NCBI RefSeq assembly: GCF_000308615.1
Contig: NZ_BAGB01000041.1
Span: 620,001 to 684,000 of the forward strand
DNA: 64,000 nucleotides
Direction: 5' to 3'
Source of the DNA: Nocardia jiangxiensis NBRC 101359
GTDB lineage: Bacteria; Actinomycetota; Actinomycetes; Mycobacteriales; Mycobacteriaceae
This document shows, piece by piece, positions 33,036 through 42,625 of the stretch (position 1 is the first letter of the stretch; each line of letters starts with the position of its first letter). The position numbers and the translations under genes are program-made. Below the pieces are notes generated by a model that saw only the letters and a list, made by a program, of their open reading frames with translations, made no database searches and was not told the origin of the DNA.

Positions 33036-34385
33036 TCAGTTCGTCTGCCCCGCGAGGATCTGCTCGGCGGCGGCCGTACCCGAGGCCGCACAGGCCGGGA
33101 CGCCGACGCCGTGCAGGTAGGCGCCCGCCAGCGCCAGTCCGGGCACCGCGTCGATCGCCGATTCGATCGTGGACACGAGGTCGGCGTGCCCGGGTGCGTA
33201 TTGCGGCAGGCCGCCGCGCCAACGCTGGACGGCCGCGGTGACCGGCTGTACCGAGATACCGGTCACCGTCGCCAGATCCTCGGTCGCGGCGGCGATGAGT
33301 TCGGCGTCGGACAGCGCCAGCAGGCTGTCGTCGCCGAACCGCCCGAACGAGGCGCGCACGATCGCGACGGCACGATCGGCCAGATGCGGCCACTTACGAC
33401 TGGAGAGCGTGAAAGCCTTGGCTCGCAACGATTCTCCGGTGGCGACCAGGATGCCGGAATTCTCCGGCAGCGGCGTGTCCGCCGGCAGGGCCAGCGCCAC
33501 CACCGCCGAGGAGGACAGCTCGATGCGCGACGTCGCACGCGCGGCCTCGGGCAGTACCGGGGCCAGCAGATCGGCGGTGACGGGTGCGGGCGTGGCGAGG
33601 ACGATCGCGTCACACTCCCCCACCGGCGCCAACCGCCAGCCGCGCGAGGTGCGGGTCAGATCCTGTGCGGTGGTATCGATCTCGAGTTCCGGCGCGGCCG
33701 CGGAAAGCAGCGCGTCGAGCAGGACGCGGTAACCGTCGCGGATGCCACCGAAGACCGGTGCGGTCGAGGGCGGCGGCAAGGCCCGCGATACCGCCTCGGA
33801 CAGATTCGACGCTCCCGCATCCAGCGCGGCGGCCAGTCCCGGCAGTGCCGAGCGCACCCCGATCGAATTCGCCAGTCCCGCATACACTCCGCCCAGCAGT
33901 GGCTCGACGCTGCGGCTCACCACCTGTGCGCCGAACCGTTCGGCGACCAGATCCGCCACCGACACGTCATCGCGGGGCGTCCAGTGCAGCGGTCGGTCCG
34001 GTTCCGCGGCGATCTGCCGCAGCGTCGCCTCGTCGACCAGTCCGGCCATGGACTCCGCTTCTGCGGGAATACCCATCAGCGTGCCGGTCGGCAGCGGATG
34101 CGCCGCGCCACCGGACCAGATCAGTGGCCGTCGCCCGGAGGGATGCACCAGCTGGTCCTCGAGACCCAATTCGCGCAGCAGAGCCGGGATTTCGGGACGT
34201 CGCCCGACGAATGCCTCCGCACCCAGGTCCACCGGCCCGCCCGCGAGCACGCCGGTATGCAGCGTCCCCCCGATCCGGTCGCGCCGCTCCACGAGCACCA
34301 GTTCGAGCTCGGCGCCCAGCGCCGCCCGCAACCGATAGGCCGCGACCAGCCCGCTGATCCCCGCACCGACCACCGCGACCCGCAT
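33036..34385 (-). CDS. hemY: coproporphyrinogen III oxidase (CgoX/HemY)
   Basis: A 449-residue FAD-dependent oxidase that converts coproporphyrinogen III to coproporphyrin III (formerly called protoporphyrinogen oxidase), ortholog of Rv2677c. The FAD-binding GAGISG is at residues 7-12. LGAEAFVGRRPE, the substrate-channel segment SVEPLLGGVYAG and the C-terminal GVGVPACAASGTAAAEQIL signature are present. The ATG follows GAGGAG by about 8 nt. It lies between hemE and hemQ on the same strand, with 400 bp to hemE. Confidence 0.95.
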   Translation of the reverse strand: MRVAVVGAGISGLVAAYRLRAALGAELELVLVERRDRIGGTLHTGVLAGGPVDLGAEAFVGRRPEIPALLRELGLEDQLVHPSGRRPLIWSGGAAHPLPTGTLMGIPAEAESMAGLVDEATLRQIAAEPDRPLHWTPRDDVSVADLVAERFGAQVVSRSVEPLLGGVYAGLANSIGVRSALPGLAAALDAGASNLSEAVSRALPPPSTAPVFGGIRDGYRVLLDALLSAAAPELEIDTTAQDLTRTSRGWRLAPVGECDAIVLATPAPVTADLLAPVLPEAARATSRIELSSSAVVALALPADTPLPENSGILVATGESLRAKAFTLSSRKWPHLADRAVAIVRASFGRFGDDSLLALSDAELIAAATEDLATVTGISVQPVTAAVQRWRGGLPQYAPGHADLVSTIESAIDAVPGLALAGAYLHGVGVPACAASGTAAAEQILAGQTN

Positions 34386-34787
34386 CGACCACACTCCTCA
34401 CCGCATCGACGAAACTGCCTCACCGAGCCCGTACCGAACCTACTCGGCGACCTCGAACGCCCGCTGCAACAGCGGCCCGGCTCACACCCTCCCACCGCGT
34501 CGCACGGCCGATGCATCACTCCGCCGTCCCCACGATCCGACCGCCCCTGCCCCGGGACTCAACCATCGAGCCCGCACGCGGACCTTCGACGACAGTGCCC
34601 GGTTCGAGGGCGTGCCCTTCGCCCAGGACTGCGGCCACCACCTGCGGCTGACACAGCACACCCGATGGCTCCCGTGCTCCGGGAATCAACCGGCAGTGCG
34701 CACCCGCCCGCAGCTATCGAGGACATATGGCCAACGTGGTCACGGCAGGCACGGCCGATCAGGACACGCCGGCTTCGGGCTGCGGTC
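34386..34787. other. intergenic region between hemE and the oxidase gene
   Basis: About 400 bp; I see no gene with family character on either strand and no repeat. Confidence 0.4.
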
Positions 34788-35858
34788 CTACACAGGCAGG
34801 CTGTGGATCAGCTCGACGGCGGCGGTGAGGGCACCCGGATCGGTATCGGGCAGGACGCCGTGGCCGAGGTTGAAGATGTGGCCTGTCGCGCCCAGGGTGA
34901 TCGCCTCGTCCGCCTCGTGGGCGATGCGGCGCACCTCGCGCTCGACCACCTCGGGTCCGGCGAACAGCGTCGCGGGATCGAGGTTGCCCTGCAACGCCTT
35001 TCCCGGACCGACGCGGCGCACGGCCTCGGTCAACGGGAGGCGCCAGTCCACCCCGACCACATCGGCTCCGGCCTCGCCCATCACGCCGAGCAGCTCACCG
35101 GTGCCGACGCCGAAGTGGATGCGCGGCAGTCCCGGTCCGGCCGCCGCGGCGACCTCAGCGAAGACCCGCTCCGAATGCGGCAGGACGAACTCGCGGTACT
35201 GCGCCAGCGACAGCGCACCTGCCCAGGAGTCGAACAGCTGCATCGCATCGATCCCGGCGGCGAGCTGGGCGCGCAGGAACTCGATGGTGATATCGGTGAG
35301 CACACCGAGGAGCTCGTGCCAGATGTCCGGGTCGGCGAGCATCATGGCCTTGGTGCGCTCGTGATTCTTACTGGGCCCGCCCTCGACCAGATAGGACGCG
35401 AGAGTGAAAGGGGCACCGGCGAATCCGATCAGCGGTGTGTCGCCGAGCTCACCCACCAGCAGCCGCACGGCCTCGGCAATCGCACCGACCTCCTCGTGCC
35501 GCAGCCGCGGCAGCGCCCGCACATCGGCGGTCGAACGCACCGGATTCGCTACGACGGGACCCACGCCGGACACGATGTCCAGGTCGATCCCGGCCGCCTT
35601 GAGCGGAACGACGATGTCGGAGAACAGGATCGCCGCATCCACCCCGTGCCGCCGAATCGGCTGCAGGGTGATCTCACAGACCAGCTCCGGATCGAAACAG
35701 GACTCCAGCATGCCGATCCCGGCACGCACCTCGCGGTACTCGGGCAGCGACCGCCCGGCCTGCCGCATGAACCAGACGGGACGCCGCTTCGGACTCGCCC
35801 CGGTGGCAGCGGCGAGGAACGGCGCGTCGGACAACCGGCGACGTATTGGTGTGCTCAT
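34788..35858 (-). CDS. hemE: uroporphyrinogen decarboxylase
   Basis: A 356-residue uroporphyrinogen III decarboxylase (to coproporphyrinogen III), ortholog of Rv2678c. The family signature PVWFMRQAGRSLPEYRE lies near the N-terminus, GFAGAPFTLASYL in the middle, and the catalytic aspartate is in AAILFSDIVVPL. ATG 35858 is chosen because TACGAT (complement of 35866-35871) precedes it by 7 nt, leaderless style; ATG 35867 overlaps the hexamer. Diverges from the DUF3000 gene across a block of dispersed repeats. Confidence 0.96.
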   Translation of the reverse strand: MSTPIRRRLSDAPFLAAATGASPKRRPVWFMRQAGRSLPEYREVRAGIGMLESCFDPELVCEITLQPIRRHGVDAAILFSDIVVPLKAAGIDLDIVSGVGPVVANPVRSTADVRALPRLRHEEVGAIAEAVRLLVGELGDTPLIGFAGAPFTLASYLVEGGPSKNHERTKAMMLADPDIWHELLGVLTDITIEFLRAQLAAGIDAMQLFDSWAGALSLAQYREFVLPHSERVFAEVAAAAGPGLPRIHFGVGTGELLGVMGEAGADVVGVDWRLPLTEAVRRVGPGKALQGNLDPATLFAGPEVVEREVRRIAHEADEAITLGATGHIFNLGHGVLPDTDPGALTAAVELIHSLPV

Positions 35859-36043
35859 CACGGCCATCGTATGCGACCCACCACCCCGGCCCCGGACAGC
35901 GGTGACCAGCCACACGACTCCGCACCCCGCTGCCCGGTGCGGTACCGGAAACGAACGCCCGCAGCCGGCCCAACGAGAGGCAGACCCCGAACACCACTCC
36001 GTGCTTCCACCCAGATCCCCCCTCGCCCCTCGGTCGGCCGATC

Positions 36044-36250
36044 CCGCGAAATGCCAACCCCGGTTTACAACGCGGATTGCCACCCGGACACATGGCGGGC
36101 ACCCGGAACCAGGACCCGATACCGCGCCGAGCCGCATAGCGCCGAAACACAGAACAGATCCCTCACACCTTGTTCCGCCAACCCCGTTGAACGCCAACAC
36201 CAAGCTTGCGGCGCGGTAAGCCCCGGGCACCGCAACCGCGCCACAGCAAT
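36044..36250 (+). repeat. decayed pieces of the dispersed hairpin repeat
   Basis: Two degenerate copies precede the intact one at 36322. Recognisable pieces are CGGATTGCCACCCGGACACATGGCGGG-like and GCTTGCGGCGCGGTAAGCC-like parts, and the recurring CACAGAACAGATCCC. A leader of the type CACCTTGTTCCGCCAACCC also precedes the 36.3-kb and 50.9-kb copies, so the full unit may include about 70 bp upstream of the hairpin. Confidence 0.55.
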
Positions 36251-36321
36251 GCGAATGCCAAAAGCACAGAACAGATCCCACGCACCTCATGCCACCAACC
36301 CCGGACAACGCCGACACCAGA

Positions 36322-36450
36322 TTTGCGGCGCGGCTCGCCGCCCCGACGCGTGGCGGGTGCGAGGGAACGAGTGCCCGACACCGGGCCGAGCGGTGAGCCT
36401 TCGGGCGCCGCGAACACACCGGGGCAGAGCGGAGGCAAAAATTCCAGCAG
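36322..36450 (+). repeat. dispersed hairpin repeat, intact copy
   Basis: The outer stem 36322-36331 pairs with 36405-36414 (one G-T). The inner stem starting CGGCTCGCCGC pairs with GCGGTGAGCC. The apex matches the other copies. It is followed by the GGAGCGGAGG-like tail, about 60 bp before the DUF3000 gene. Confidence 0.85.
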
Positions 36451-36508
36451 GCCGAAATTAGGGCGCGCCTCCGGTCTCAGCGACCGGTTCGGGGATAGGT
36501 TCACAATC

Positions 36509-37147
36509 GTGACACCGCTCGACTTCCGCGACGGCGCCGCACCGACCCCGGGCCCAGCCGGCGAACCTGCCCAGTTTCGCGCCGCGGTCGATGCGATGGG
36601 CACCGCTTCCGTGCATCCCCGGATCGAGCTTGCACCGATTCGGCCGCCGCAACGCCTGGCCCCGTATTCCTATGCCATCGGTGCCGAAGTCAAGCACCCC
36701 GAGACCAATGTGATTCCCGTCGATTCCGAGGACGACGCGTTCGGCCGTTTGATCCTGCTGCACGACCCGAACGGCCAGGATGCCTGGCACGGGGTGTTCC
36801 GGATGGTCGCGTACATCCAGGCCGATATCGATGCGGCCCTGGCCGGGGATCCGCTGCTGCCGGAGGTCGCGTGGAGCTGGCTGGTGGACGCGCTGGAGTC
36901 GCGCGGGGAGTCGTTCACAGCGCTGGGCGGTACGGTCACCTCGACCAGCTCGATCCGGTACGGGGATATCGCCGGGCCGCCGCGCGCCTATCAGCTGGAG
37001 TTGCGCGCCTCGTGGACGGTGGACTCCCCCGAGCTCGGACCACATGTCGAGGCATTCTGCGAAGTGCTGGCCTACGCGGCCGGCTTGCCGCCCGCGGGCA
37101 TAACCCATTTGCGGCCGCGTCCGCAGAATACCGACGACCAGTTCTGA
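36509..37147 (+). CDS. DUF3000 family protein (Rv2680 type)
   Basis: A 212-residue conserved actinobacterial protein of unknown function, ortholog of Rv2680. It is soluble with no signal peptide; the conserved middle is DGDPLLPEVAWSWL-like and VTSTSSIRYG follows. GTG 36509 is chosen because TAGGTT (36496-36501) precedes it by 7 nt. Directly upstream of the RNase D gene with a 22-bp gap, as in M. tuberculosis. Confidence 0.9.
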   Translation: MTPLDFRDGAAPTPGPAGEPAQFRAAVDAMGTASVHPRIELAPIRPPQRLAPYSYAIGAEVKHPETNVIPVDSEDDAFGRLILLHDPNGQDAWHGVFRMVAYIQADIDAALAGDPLLPEVAWSWLVDALESRGESFTALGGTVTSTSSIRYGDIAGPPRAYQLELRASWTVDSPELGPHVEAFCEVLAYAAGLPPAGITHLRPRPQNTDDQF

Positions 37148-37169
37148 CCGCGACGTAAAGTTCTTGGCT

Positions 37170-38468
37170 ATGTCAGTTGCCGACGAGTCCGCGAAATTCC
37201 AGGGTGAGAGCCGGGACGATACCGCCGTCCCGCTGCTCGAACCTGCCGAGGGCGTGCCCCCGGTCACGGATACGGCGCGGGCCGTCGAGGAGGTCGCGGC
37301 GCGTTTGGCCGCAGGGACCGGACCGCTGGCGGTGGACGCCGAACGGGCTTCGGGTTTCCGGTATTCCAATCGTGCCTATCTGATTCAGTTGCGCCGCACG
37401 GGTTCCGGCACTGTTCTCATCGATCCGATTCCGGTGGCCGATGCGCTCGAGCCGCTGGCGGAGGCGATCAACGGTCTGGAATGGGTGCTGCATTCGGCCG
37501 ATCAGGACCTACCCGGGCTGGCCGAACTGGGTTTACATCCGGCGCGTTTGTTCGACACCGAATTGGGCGGGCGTCTGGCCGGATTCGAGCGGGTGGGCCT
37601 GGCCGCGATGGTGGACAAATTGCTCGGCCGGGAATTACGCAAGGGACACGGCGCTGCCGACTGGTCGACCCGCCCGCTACCCGACGATTGGCTCAACTAC
37701 GCGGCTCTCGATGTGGAACTGCTGCTGGAATTGCGCGAGGCGGTCGATGAATCGCTCCGCGAGCAGGGCAAGAATGATTGGGCGGCACAGGAATTCGAGC
37801 ATGTCCGGATGATCGAACCGGCCGCGCCGAAGCCGGATCGGTGGCGGCGCACCTCGGGTATTCACACCCTGCGTCGTCCGCGCCAGCTGGCGGTGGTCCG
37901 TGAATTGTGGTCCACCCGCGACGTTTTGGCCAGGAACCGGGATGTGGCCCCCGCGCGGATCCTGCCGGATTCGGCGATCGTGGCGGCCGCAACCGCTGAT
38001 CCGAAAAATGTCGGCGCACTGCGCGCCCTGCCGGTCTTCGGTGGCCCGCGACAGCGCCGGTACTCGCGGGACTGGCTCGGCGCGGTGGAACGCGCACGCG
38101 CCCTGCCGGATTCGGAGCTACCCACACTCAGCCAGCCCTTCGACGGCCCGCCGCCGGTGAATCGCTGGGAGCGGCGTGATCCGGTCGCCTCGGCCCGGCT
38201 CACCGCCGCCCGCGCCGCCATGGGCGAGCTGTCGACGCGCTACACGGTTCCGGTGGAGAATCTGCTGACCCCGGATCTGCTGCGCCGCCTCTGCTGGGAC
38301 GGGCTGCCCGAATTCCGTTCCGGCGCAGTGCCGGACGACCCGGCCCGTGCCATCGACGATTATCTGACCGCCGGCGGGGCCCGGCCCTGGCAGCGCGAAC
38401 TGGATGTCGCGCCGCTGGCCGCGGCCCTGTTCGCCACCGAGCCCGCCCCGCCCGCTCGCGACCGCTGA
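37170..38468 (+). CDS. rnd: ribonuclease D-like 3'-5' exonuclease
   Basis: A 432-residue DEDDy exoribonuclease with an HRDC domain, ortholog of Rv2681. It is expected to trim 3' ends of stable RNA precursors. Catalytic residues are visible: Asp56 and Glu58 (DAERA), Asp113 (SADQDL), Tyr177 and Asp181 (LNYAALDVELL). The HRDC domain lies at about 215-300, and a second C-terminal helical domain completes the protein. The ATG has TAAAGT (37156-37161) 8 nt upstream, leaderless style. Convergent with dxs, separated by two hairpins. Confidence 0.92.
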   Translation: MSVADESAKFQGESRDDTAVPLLEPAEGVPPVTDTARAVEEVAARLAAGTGPLAVDAERASGFRYSNRAYLIQLRRTGSGTVLIDPIPVADALEPLAEAINGLEWVLHSADQDLPGLAELGLHPARLFDTELGGRLAGFERVGLAAMVDKLLGRELRKGHGAADWSTRPLPDDWLNYAALDVELLLELREAVDESLREQGKNDWAAQEFEHVRMIEPAAPKPDRWRRTSGIHTLRRPRQLAVVRELWSTRDVLARNRDVAPARILPDSAIVAAATADPKNVGALRALPVFGGPRQRRYSRDWLGAVERARALPDSELPTLSQPFDGPPPVNRWERRDPVASARLTAARAAMGELSTRYTVPVENLLTPDLLRRLCWDGLPEFRSGAVPDDPARAIDDYLTAGGARPWQRELDVAPLAAALFATEPAPPARDR

Positions 38469-38503
38469 GGCTGTCCCGGGATCGACGGACACGATTCGCC
38501 GAA

Positions 38504-38563
38504 ACCGTCCGAATCATCCCGGACGGTCGATTCGCGGCGGGACCGCTCTCGGGCCCCGCCGCG
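38504..38563. terminator. two hairpins between convergent rnd and dxs
   Basis: 38504-38511 pairs with 38520-38527 (8 bp, 8-nt loop). 38533-38541 pairs with 38555-38563 (9 bp). Both lie in the 105-bp gap between the two stop codons. Confidence 0.6.
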
Positions 38564-38573
38564 GAAGGAGTCC

Positions 38574-40463
38574 TCAGACTCCGCCGAGCCACCCGGTGAT
38601 GCGCTGCGCGATGTCGGGGGCGGTGAGGCCGAGCTCCTCGTGGATCTGCGCGCGCGAGGCGTGGTCCAGGAACCGTTGCGGCACACCGATATCGCGGGTG
38701 GGCACGTCGATACCGCCCGCGCGCAGCCGCGCGGAGACCGTGGAGCCGATGCCGCCGTGCAGGCCCCCGTCCTCCAGAGTCACCACCAGGCGGTAGTTCT
38801 CGGCCAGTTTCATGACGGTGTCCGAAACCGGCAGGACCCAGCGCGGATCCACGACGGTCACCGAAATACCTTCCGGCGCCAGCAGATCCGCGACCTGCAT
38901 CGCGGTCCGCGCGAAGGGGCCGACCGCGACGAGCAGCACGTCACCGCGCACGGTCTGCGCCGAACCACCCTCGGGCATCCGCAGCACATCGACCCCGTCG
39001 AGCCGCTCCATCGCCGAGATATCCTCCGCGACAGCACTCTTCGGGAATCGCAGCACGGTCGGGCCGTCGGCGACGGTGAGCGCCTCGGCCAGCTCCTCGC
39101 GCAACGTCGCCGCATCGCGCGGCGCGGCGACCCGGATACCAGGCACGATGCCCAGCACCGACAGGTCCCACATGCCGTTGTGGCTCGCGCCGTCCTCGCC
39201 GGTGATACCGGCCCGGTCCAGAACGAGCGTCACCGGCAGCTTGAGCAGCGCGACGTCCATGACCAGCTGATCGAAGGCGCGGTTGAGGAAGGTGGAGTAC
39301 ACCGCCACGACCGGATGCAACCCGCCCAGCGCCAGACCGGCCGCCGAGGTCATCGCATGCTGCTCGGCGATGCCCACATCGAACATCCGATCCGGGAACC
39401 GCTCCCCGAACGGGGTCAGCCCGGTCGGACCGGGCATGGCCGCGGTGATCGCCACCACGTCCTCGCGCTGTTCGGCCTGGCGGATCAGCTCGTCGGAGAA
39501 CACCGAGGTCCAGCCGACCGATTTGGCGGCGGTGGACTTACCGGTCTCGGGATCGATCGAGCCGATCGAATGCATCTGATCGGCCTCGTGGTCCTCGGCC
39601 GGCTGATATCCGCGGCCCTTCTGGGTGACCACGTGCACCACGACCGGACCGCCGAAATCCTTGGCGCGCCGGAACGCGGCCTCGAGCGCGACGGTGTCGT
39701 GGCCGTCGACCGGGCCGAGATATTTCAGGCCCAGATCGCTGAACAGCTCCTGCGGCGCGACGGCGTCCTTGATCCCGGCCTTGAGCGCGTGCAGCATCGA
39801 ATACGCCGACCCGCCCACCCGCGGAATCCCCTGCACGAACCGCTTGGTCGCGTCGAGGGCCTGCTCGTAGGCGGGCTGCATGCGCAGTGCGCCGAGCCGA
39901 TCGGCCAGGCCGCCGATCGTCGGCGAATAGGACCGGCCGTTGTCGTTGACGACGATCACCACCGAACGGTCCTGTCCGGCGGCGATATTGTTCAGCGCCT
40001 CCCAGCACATGCCGCCGGTGAGCGCGCCGTCGCCGACCACCGCGACGACGTGGCGGCGCTGTTTGGTCAGCGCGAACGCCTTCGCCAGACCGTCGGCGTA
40101 GGACAGCGAGGCCGAGGCGTGCGAGGACTCCACCCAGTCGTGCGCGCTCTCCGCGCGGCTCGGATAGCCCGACAGGCCGCCCTGCTTGCGCAGCCGGTCG
40201 AAGCTGTCCTTGCGGCCGGTGAGCATCTTGTGCACGTAGGCCTGGTGGCCGGTGTCGAAGATGATCGGATCGGCCGGGGAGTCGAAGATCCGGTGCAGCG
40301 CGATCGTCATCTCCACCACACCCAGGTTCGGCCCTAGATGACCACCTGTGACCGCGACCTTCTGGACCAGGAACTCACGAATCTCCTGCGCCAGCTCGGC
40401 CAGTTCCGGTGCCGTCAGCCGGCGCAGGTCCTCGGGTGTCTCTACCCGGGAAAGCACTCCCAC
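38574..40463 (-). CDS. dxs: 1-deoxy-D-xylulose-5-phosphate synthase
   Basis: A 629-residue thiamine-diphosphate enzyme, first step of the MEP isoprenoid pathway (pyruvate + glyceraldehyde 3-phosphate), ortholog of Rv2682c. The ThDP/Mg motif is GDGALTGGMCWEALNN, and the catalytic histidine region is VGIAEQHAMTSAAG. Domain order (ThDP-binding, pyrimidine-binding, C-terminal Rossmann-like) and length are normal. GTG start. Convergent with rnd. Confidence 0.96.
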   Translation of the reverse strand: MGVLSRVETPEDLRRLTAPELAELAQEIREFLVQKVAVTGGHLGPNLGVVEMTIALHRIFDSPADPIIFDTGHQAYVHKMLTGRKDSFDRLRKQGGLSGYPSRAESAHDWVESSHASASLSYADGLAKAFALTKQRRHVVAVVGDGALTGGMCWEALNNIAAGQDRSVVIVVNDNGRSYSPTIGGLADRLGALRMQPAYEQALDATKRFVQGIPRVGGSAYSMLHALKAGIKDAVAPQELFSDLGLKYLGPVDGHDTVALEAAFRRAKDFGGPVVVHVVTQKGRGYQPAEDHEADQMHSIGSIDPETGKSTAAKSVGWTSVFSDELIRQAEQREDVVAITAAMPGPTGLTPFGERFPDRMFDVGIAEQHAMTSAAGLALGGLHPVVAVYSTFLNRAFDQLVMDVALLKLPVTLVLDRAGITGEDGASHNGMWDLSVLGIVPGIRVAAPRDAATLREELAEALTVADGPTVLRFPKSAVAEDISAMERLDGVDVLRMPEGGSAQTVRGDVLLVAVGPFARTAMQVADLLAPEGISVTVVDPRWVLPVSDTVMKLAENYRLVVTLEDGGLHGGIGSTVSARLRAGGIDVPTRDIGVPQRFLDHASRAQIHEELGLTAPDIAQRITGWLGGV

Positions 40464-40653
40464 CGCTATCGCTCCCTACTCCGGAGGTGTCGTCTGTTCC
40501 GAACAGTCTACGGAGCCGTTCGGGGAACCGATGACCGGAACAGCGACCTGTCCGCGACACACCGGCGAGCAGTCGGCCACGTCACACCGATTCACCGTCT
40601 CGGGCAATCCTCGTCACACGCACCGGCCGGCCCGTTGCCCGGGCGCGGCGGCA

Positions 40654-42057
40654 TCACTCGGGAACCGGCTCGAGCAGCGCCAGGCATTCGACGTGATGGG
40701 TCGCCGGGAAGGCGTCGAAGGCGCGCAGGCGGGTGGGCGCGTAGCCGTGCGCGCGGTAGAGCGAGATGTCGCGGGCGAAAGCCGCGGGATCACAGCCGAT
40801 GTGCACGATGCGTGCCGGTTCCGCCGCCGTCAGCGGGATGATCACCGCCTTGCCCGCCCCGGCCCGCGGCGGGTCCAGAACCACGACATCCGGTGTGGCA
40901 CGGTGAATTCCGTCACTCAACCAGCGTTCGACGCGTTGCACACCCAGACTCACCCACGGCATATCGGCGAGCGCGGCCGAGCCGTCCGCCACGGCTGCCC
41001 GCGCCGACTCGACGCCGAACACCGCACCGCCGGACCCCACCGCAGACCCGAGCCGCGCGGCGAAAACGCCTGCGCCGCAGTACAGATCCCAGGCCCGCAT
41101 CCTCGGCGAGAGATCCGCCCACTCCGCGACGACATCCGAATAACATTGCGCCGCACCGCGATGCGGCTGCCAGAACCCGGTCGCCGATACCTCCCACCGC
41201 CGACCGGCCACATACTGCACCGCCCGGCCGGTCCCCTCGACGACCTGTTCACGCCGGGGTGCATGCGCCGCCGCGCGTCGAGCCGAAGCGTTACGACGAT
41301 CACTCCCGCCGCGTCGGCGGTCGCCGGACCGGTCCGCGCGCCCCTGGCCGCCGTGTGCGCGCCGCCGATCACCAGACCGTCGATCACCCCCGGACAGCGC
41401 TCGCCCGGTCTCGTCGTGATCGCGGGTCAGATCCGCGGGAGCGAGTTCGACGATATGACGCACCCCGTCGCCGTCCACCGCCACCACGAGATCCGCCTCC
41501 GGAGTCCAGCGCCGCCCGGCGATCCCGTCCATCGCCCCCGAAACCGATTGGGGGCAGCGCAGATCCGTGATGATCCCGGTACTGCGAAAGCTGTGCACAC
41601 CCGCGCGTCCCCGCGCATCCACCGCCAGCCGGATCCGGGTGCGCCACCCGCCGTCCGCCGCCGCCGCGCCGAAAGGAACGGATTCCACCTCGACGTCGGT
41701 CTCCCACCCCGCCACCCGCCGCAACTGCTCGCGCACCACGGCGGCCTTCAGCTCCCGCTGCGCCGCGGGCGTGGCGAAGGAGAAATCACAACATCCCGCA
41801 CCGCCGGGCCCCGACACCGGACACGTCGCCGGAACCCGATCCGCGGACGCCTCGAGAATCTCCACCGCCTCCGCCCGGCAGAACGACCCGCCCCGATCCT
41901 CACTCACCCGGGCCCGCACCAACTCCCCCGGCAGACCGTGCCGCACGAACAACACCCGCCCCTCGTGCCGCGCCACACAGAAGCCGCCATGCCCGGGAGC
42001 CCCCAACCGAACCTCGAAAACCGAACCCTCCCAGCCGGCTTCACCATGACTAGACAT
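40654..42057 (-). CDS. TrmA/RumA-type RNA (uracil-C5) methyltransferase
   Basis: A 467-residue SAM-dependent RNA methyltransferase, ortholog of Rv2689c. An N-terminal TRAM-like domain (residues 10-60) precedes a cysteine site (Cys79, Cys89, Cys90) resembling the RumA iron-sulfur site. The SAM motif YCGAGVFAARLG is at about 326-337, LDPPRAGAGK follows, and the catalytic cysteine is in VHIGCDPAAFARD. An Arg/Gly-rich insertion (about residues 211-270, many DRR repeats) interrupts the core and is unusual. The ATG follows a strong GGGGAGGGG site, 7 nt away. Confidence 0.88.
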   Translation of the reverse strand: MSSHGEAGWEGSVFEVRLGAPGHGGFCVARHEGRVLFVRHGLPGELVRARVSEDRGGSFCRAEAVEILEASADRVPATCPVSGPGGAGCCDFSFATPAAQRELKAAVVREQLRRVAGWETDVEVESVPFGAAAADGGWRTRIRLAVDARGRAGVHSFRSTGIITDLRCPQSVSGAMDGIAGRRWTPEADLVVAVDGDGVRHIVELAPADLTRDHDETGRALSGGDRRSGDRRRAHGGQGRADRSGDRRRGGSDRRNASARRAAAHAPRREQVVEGTGRAVQYVAGRRWEVSATGFWQPHRGAAQCYSDVVAEWADLSPRMRAWDLYCGAGVFAARLGSAVGSGGAVFGVESARAAVADGSAALADMPWVSLGVQRVERWLSDGIHRATPDVVVLDPPRAGAGKAVIIPLTAAEPARIVHIGCDPAAFARDISLYRAHGYAPTRLRAFDAFPATHHVECLALLEPVPE

Positions 42058-42625
42058 CCGCACGCCCCTCCCCAACGGGTTCGACGACGACGCCCGCCGT
42101 CGCGCTCATCGACGCTGACGCACCGAACGAACCACGCCGCACCGAGATCGCCTCCGGACAACCGCATTCCCCACGACGGCGCACCGGTCGGCCTGCGGAC
42201 GCTCCCCGACCGGACGCGCGAACCACGCCCCCGAACGATGCGGAGAAATCGTGCATGGCCACCGCGACCTGCTCGAACGAATCGAGGCGGACGGACAGCA
42301 CCGGACGCACCGAGACGGCGGCGATCCGGCCGGCCGAGCGCGCCGAAGCGACCGGGCTGCAATCACGCCAGGACGGCCCGCAAGTCCGGAAATCGGTCGG
42401 GCCGTGACGGTGGTCGGGCGCCGGGCGAGCGCGCTCGGCGGCGGCAGTCCGCGTCGAGGGGAACATTCCGGTCAGCATAGGACTGTGACGGCGACGACCT
42501 CGCAGCATGTCGGTGGTTTCGACGGATGCGTCCAGGGGAACGTCGGTGCCAGGACCAGCAGCGGGTACGGTTCCTGCTGAACGAATCAGACCGCACACCA
42601 CGGTTTCCGGAATGGGGTTGGCACG
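42058..42625. other. intergenic region; APC-transporter gene absent
   Basis: 570 bp between the RNA methyltransferase and ceoB. M. tuberculosis has an amino-acid-permease gene (Rv2690c) here; I see no membrane-protein frame or other gene in this window. Confidence 0.45.

Noticed and set aside
32151..36461. A very long plus-strand open frame of about 1436 codons
   Set aside because: It lies across hemQ, the oxidase gene and hemE in antisense. Long antisense frames are expected at this GC content, and it has no family character.
42058..42625. Remnant of the APC permease found at this place in M. tuberculosis
   Set aside because: No membrane-protein frame could be read on either strand.
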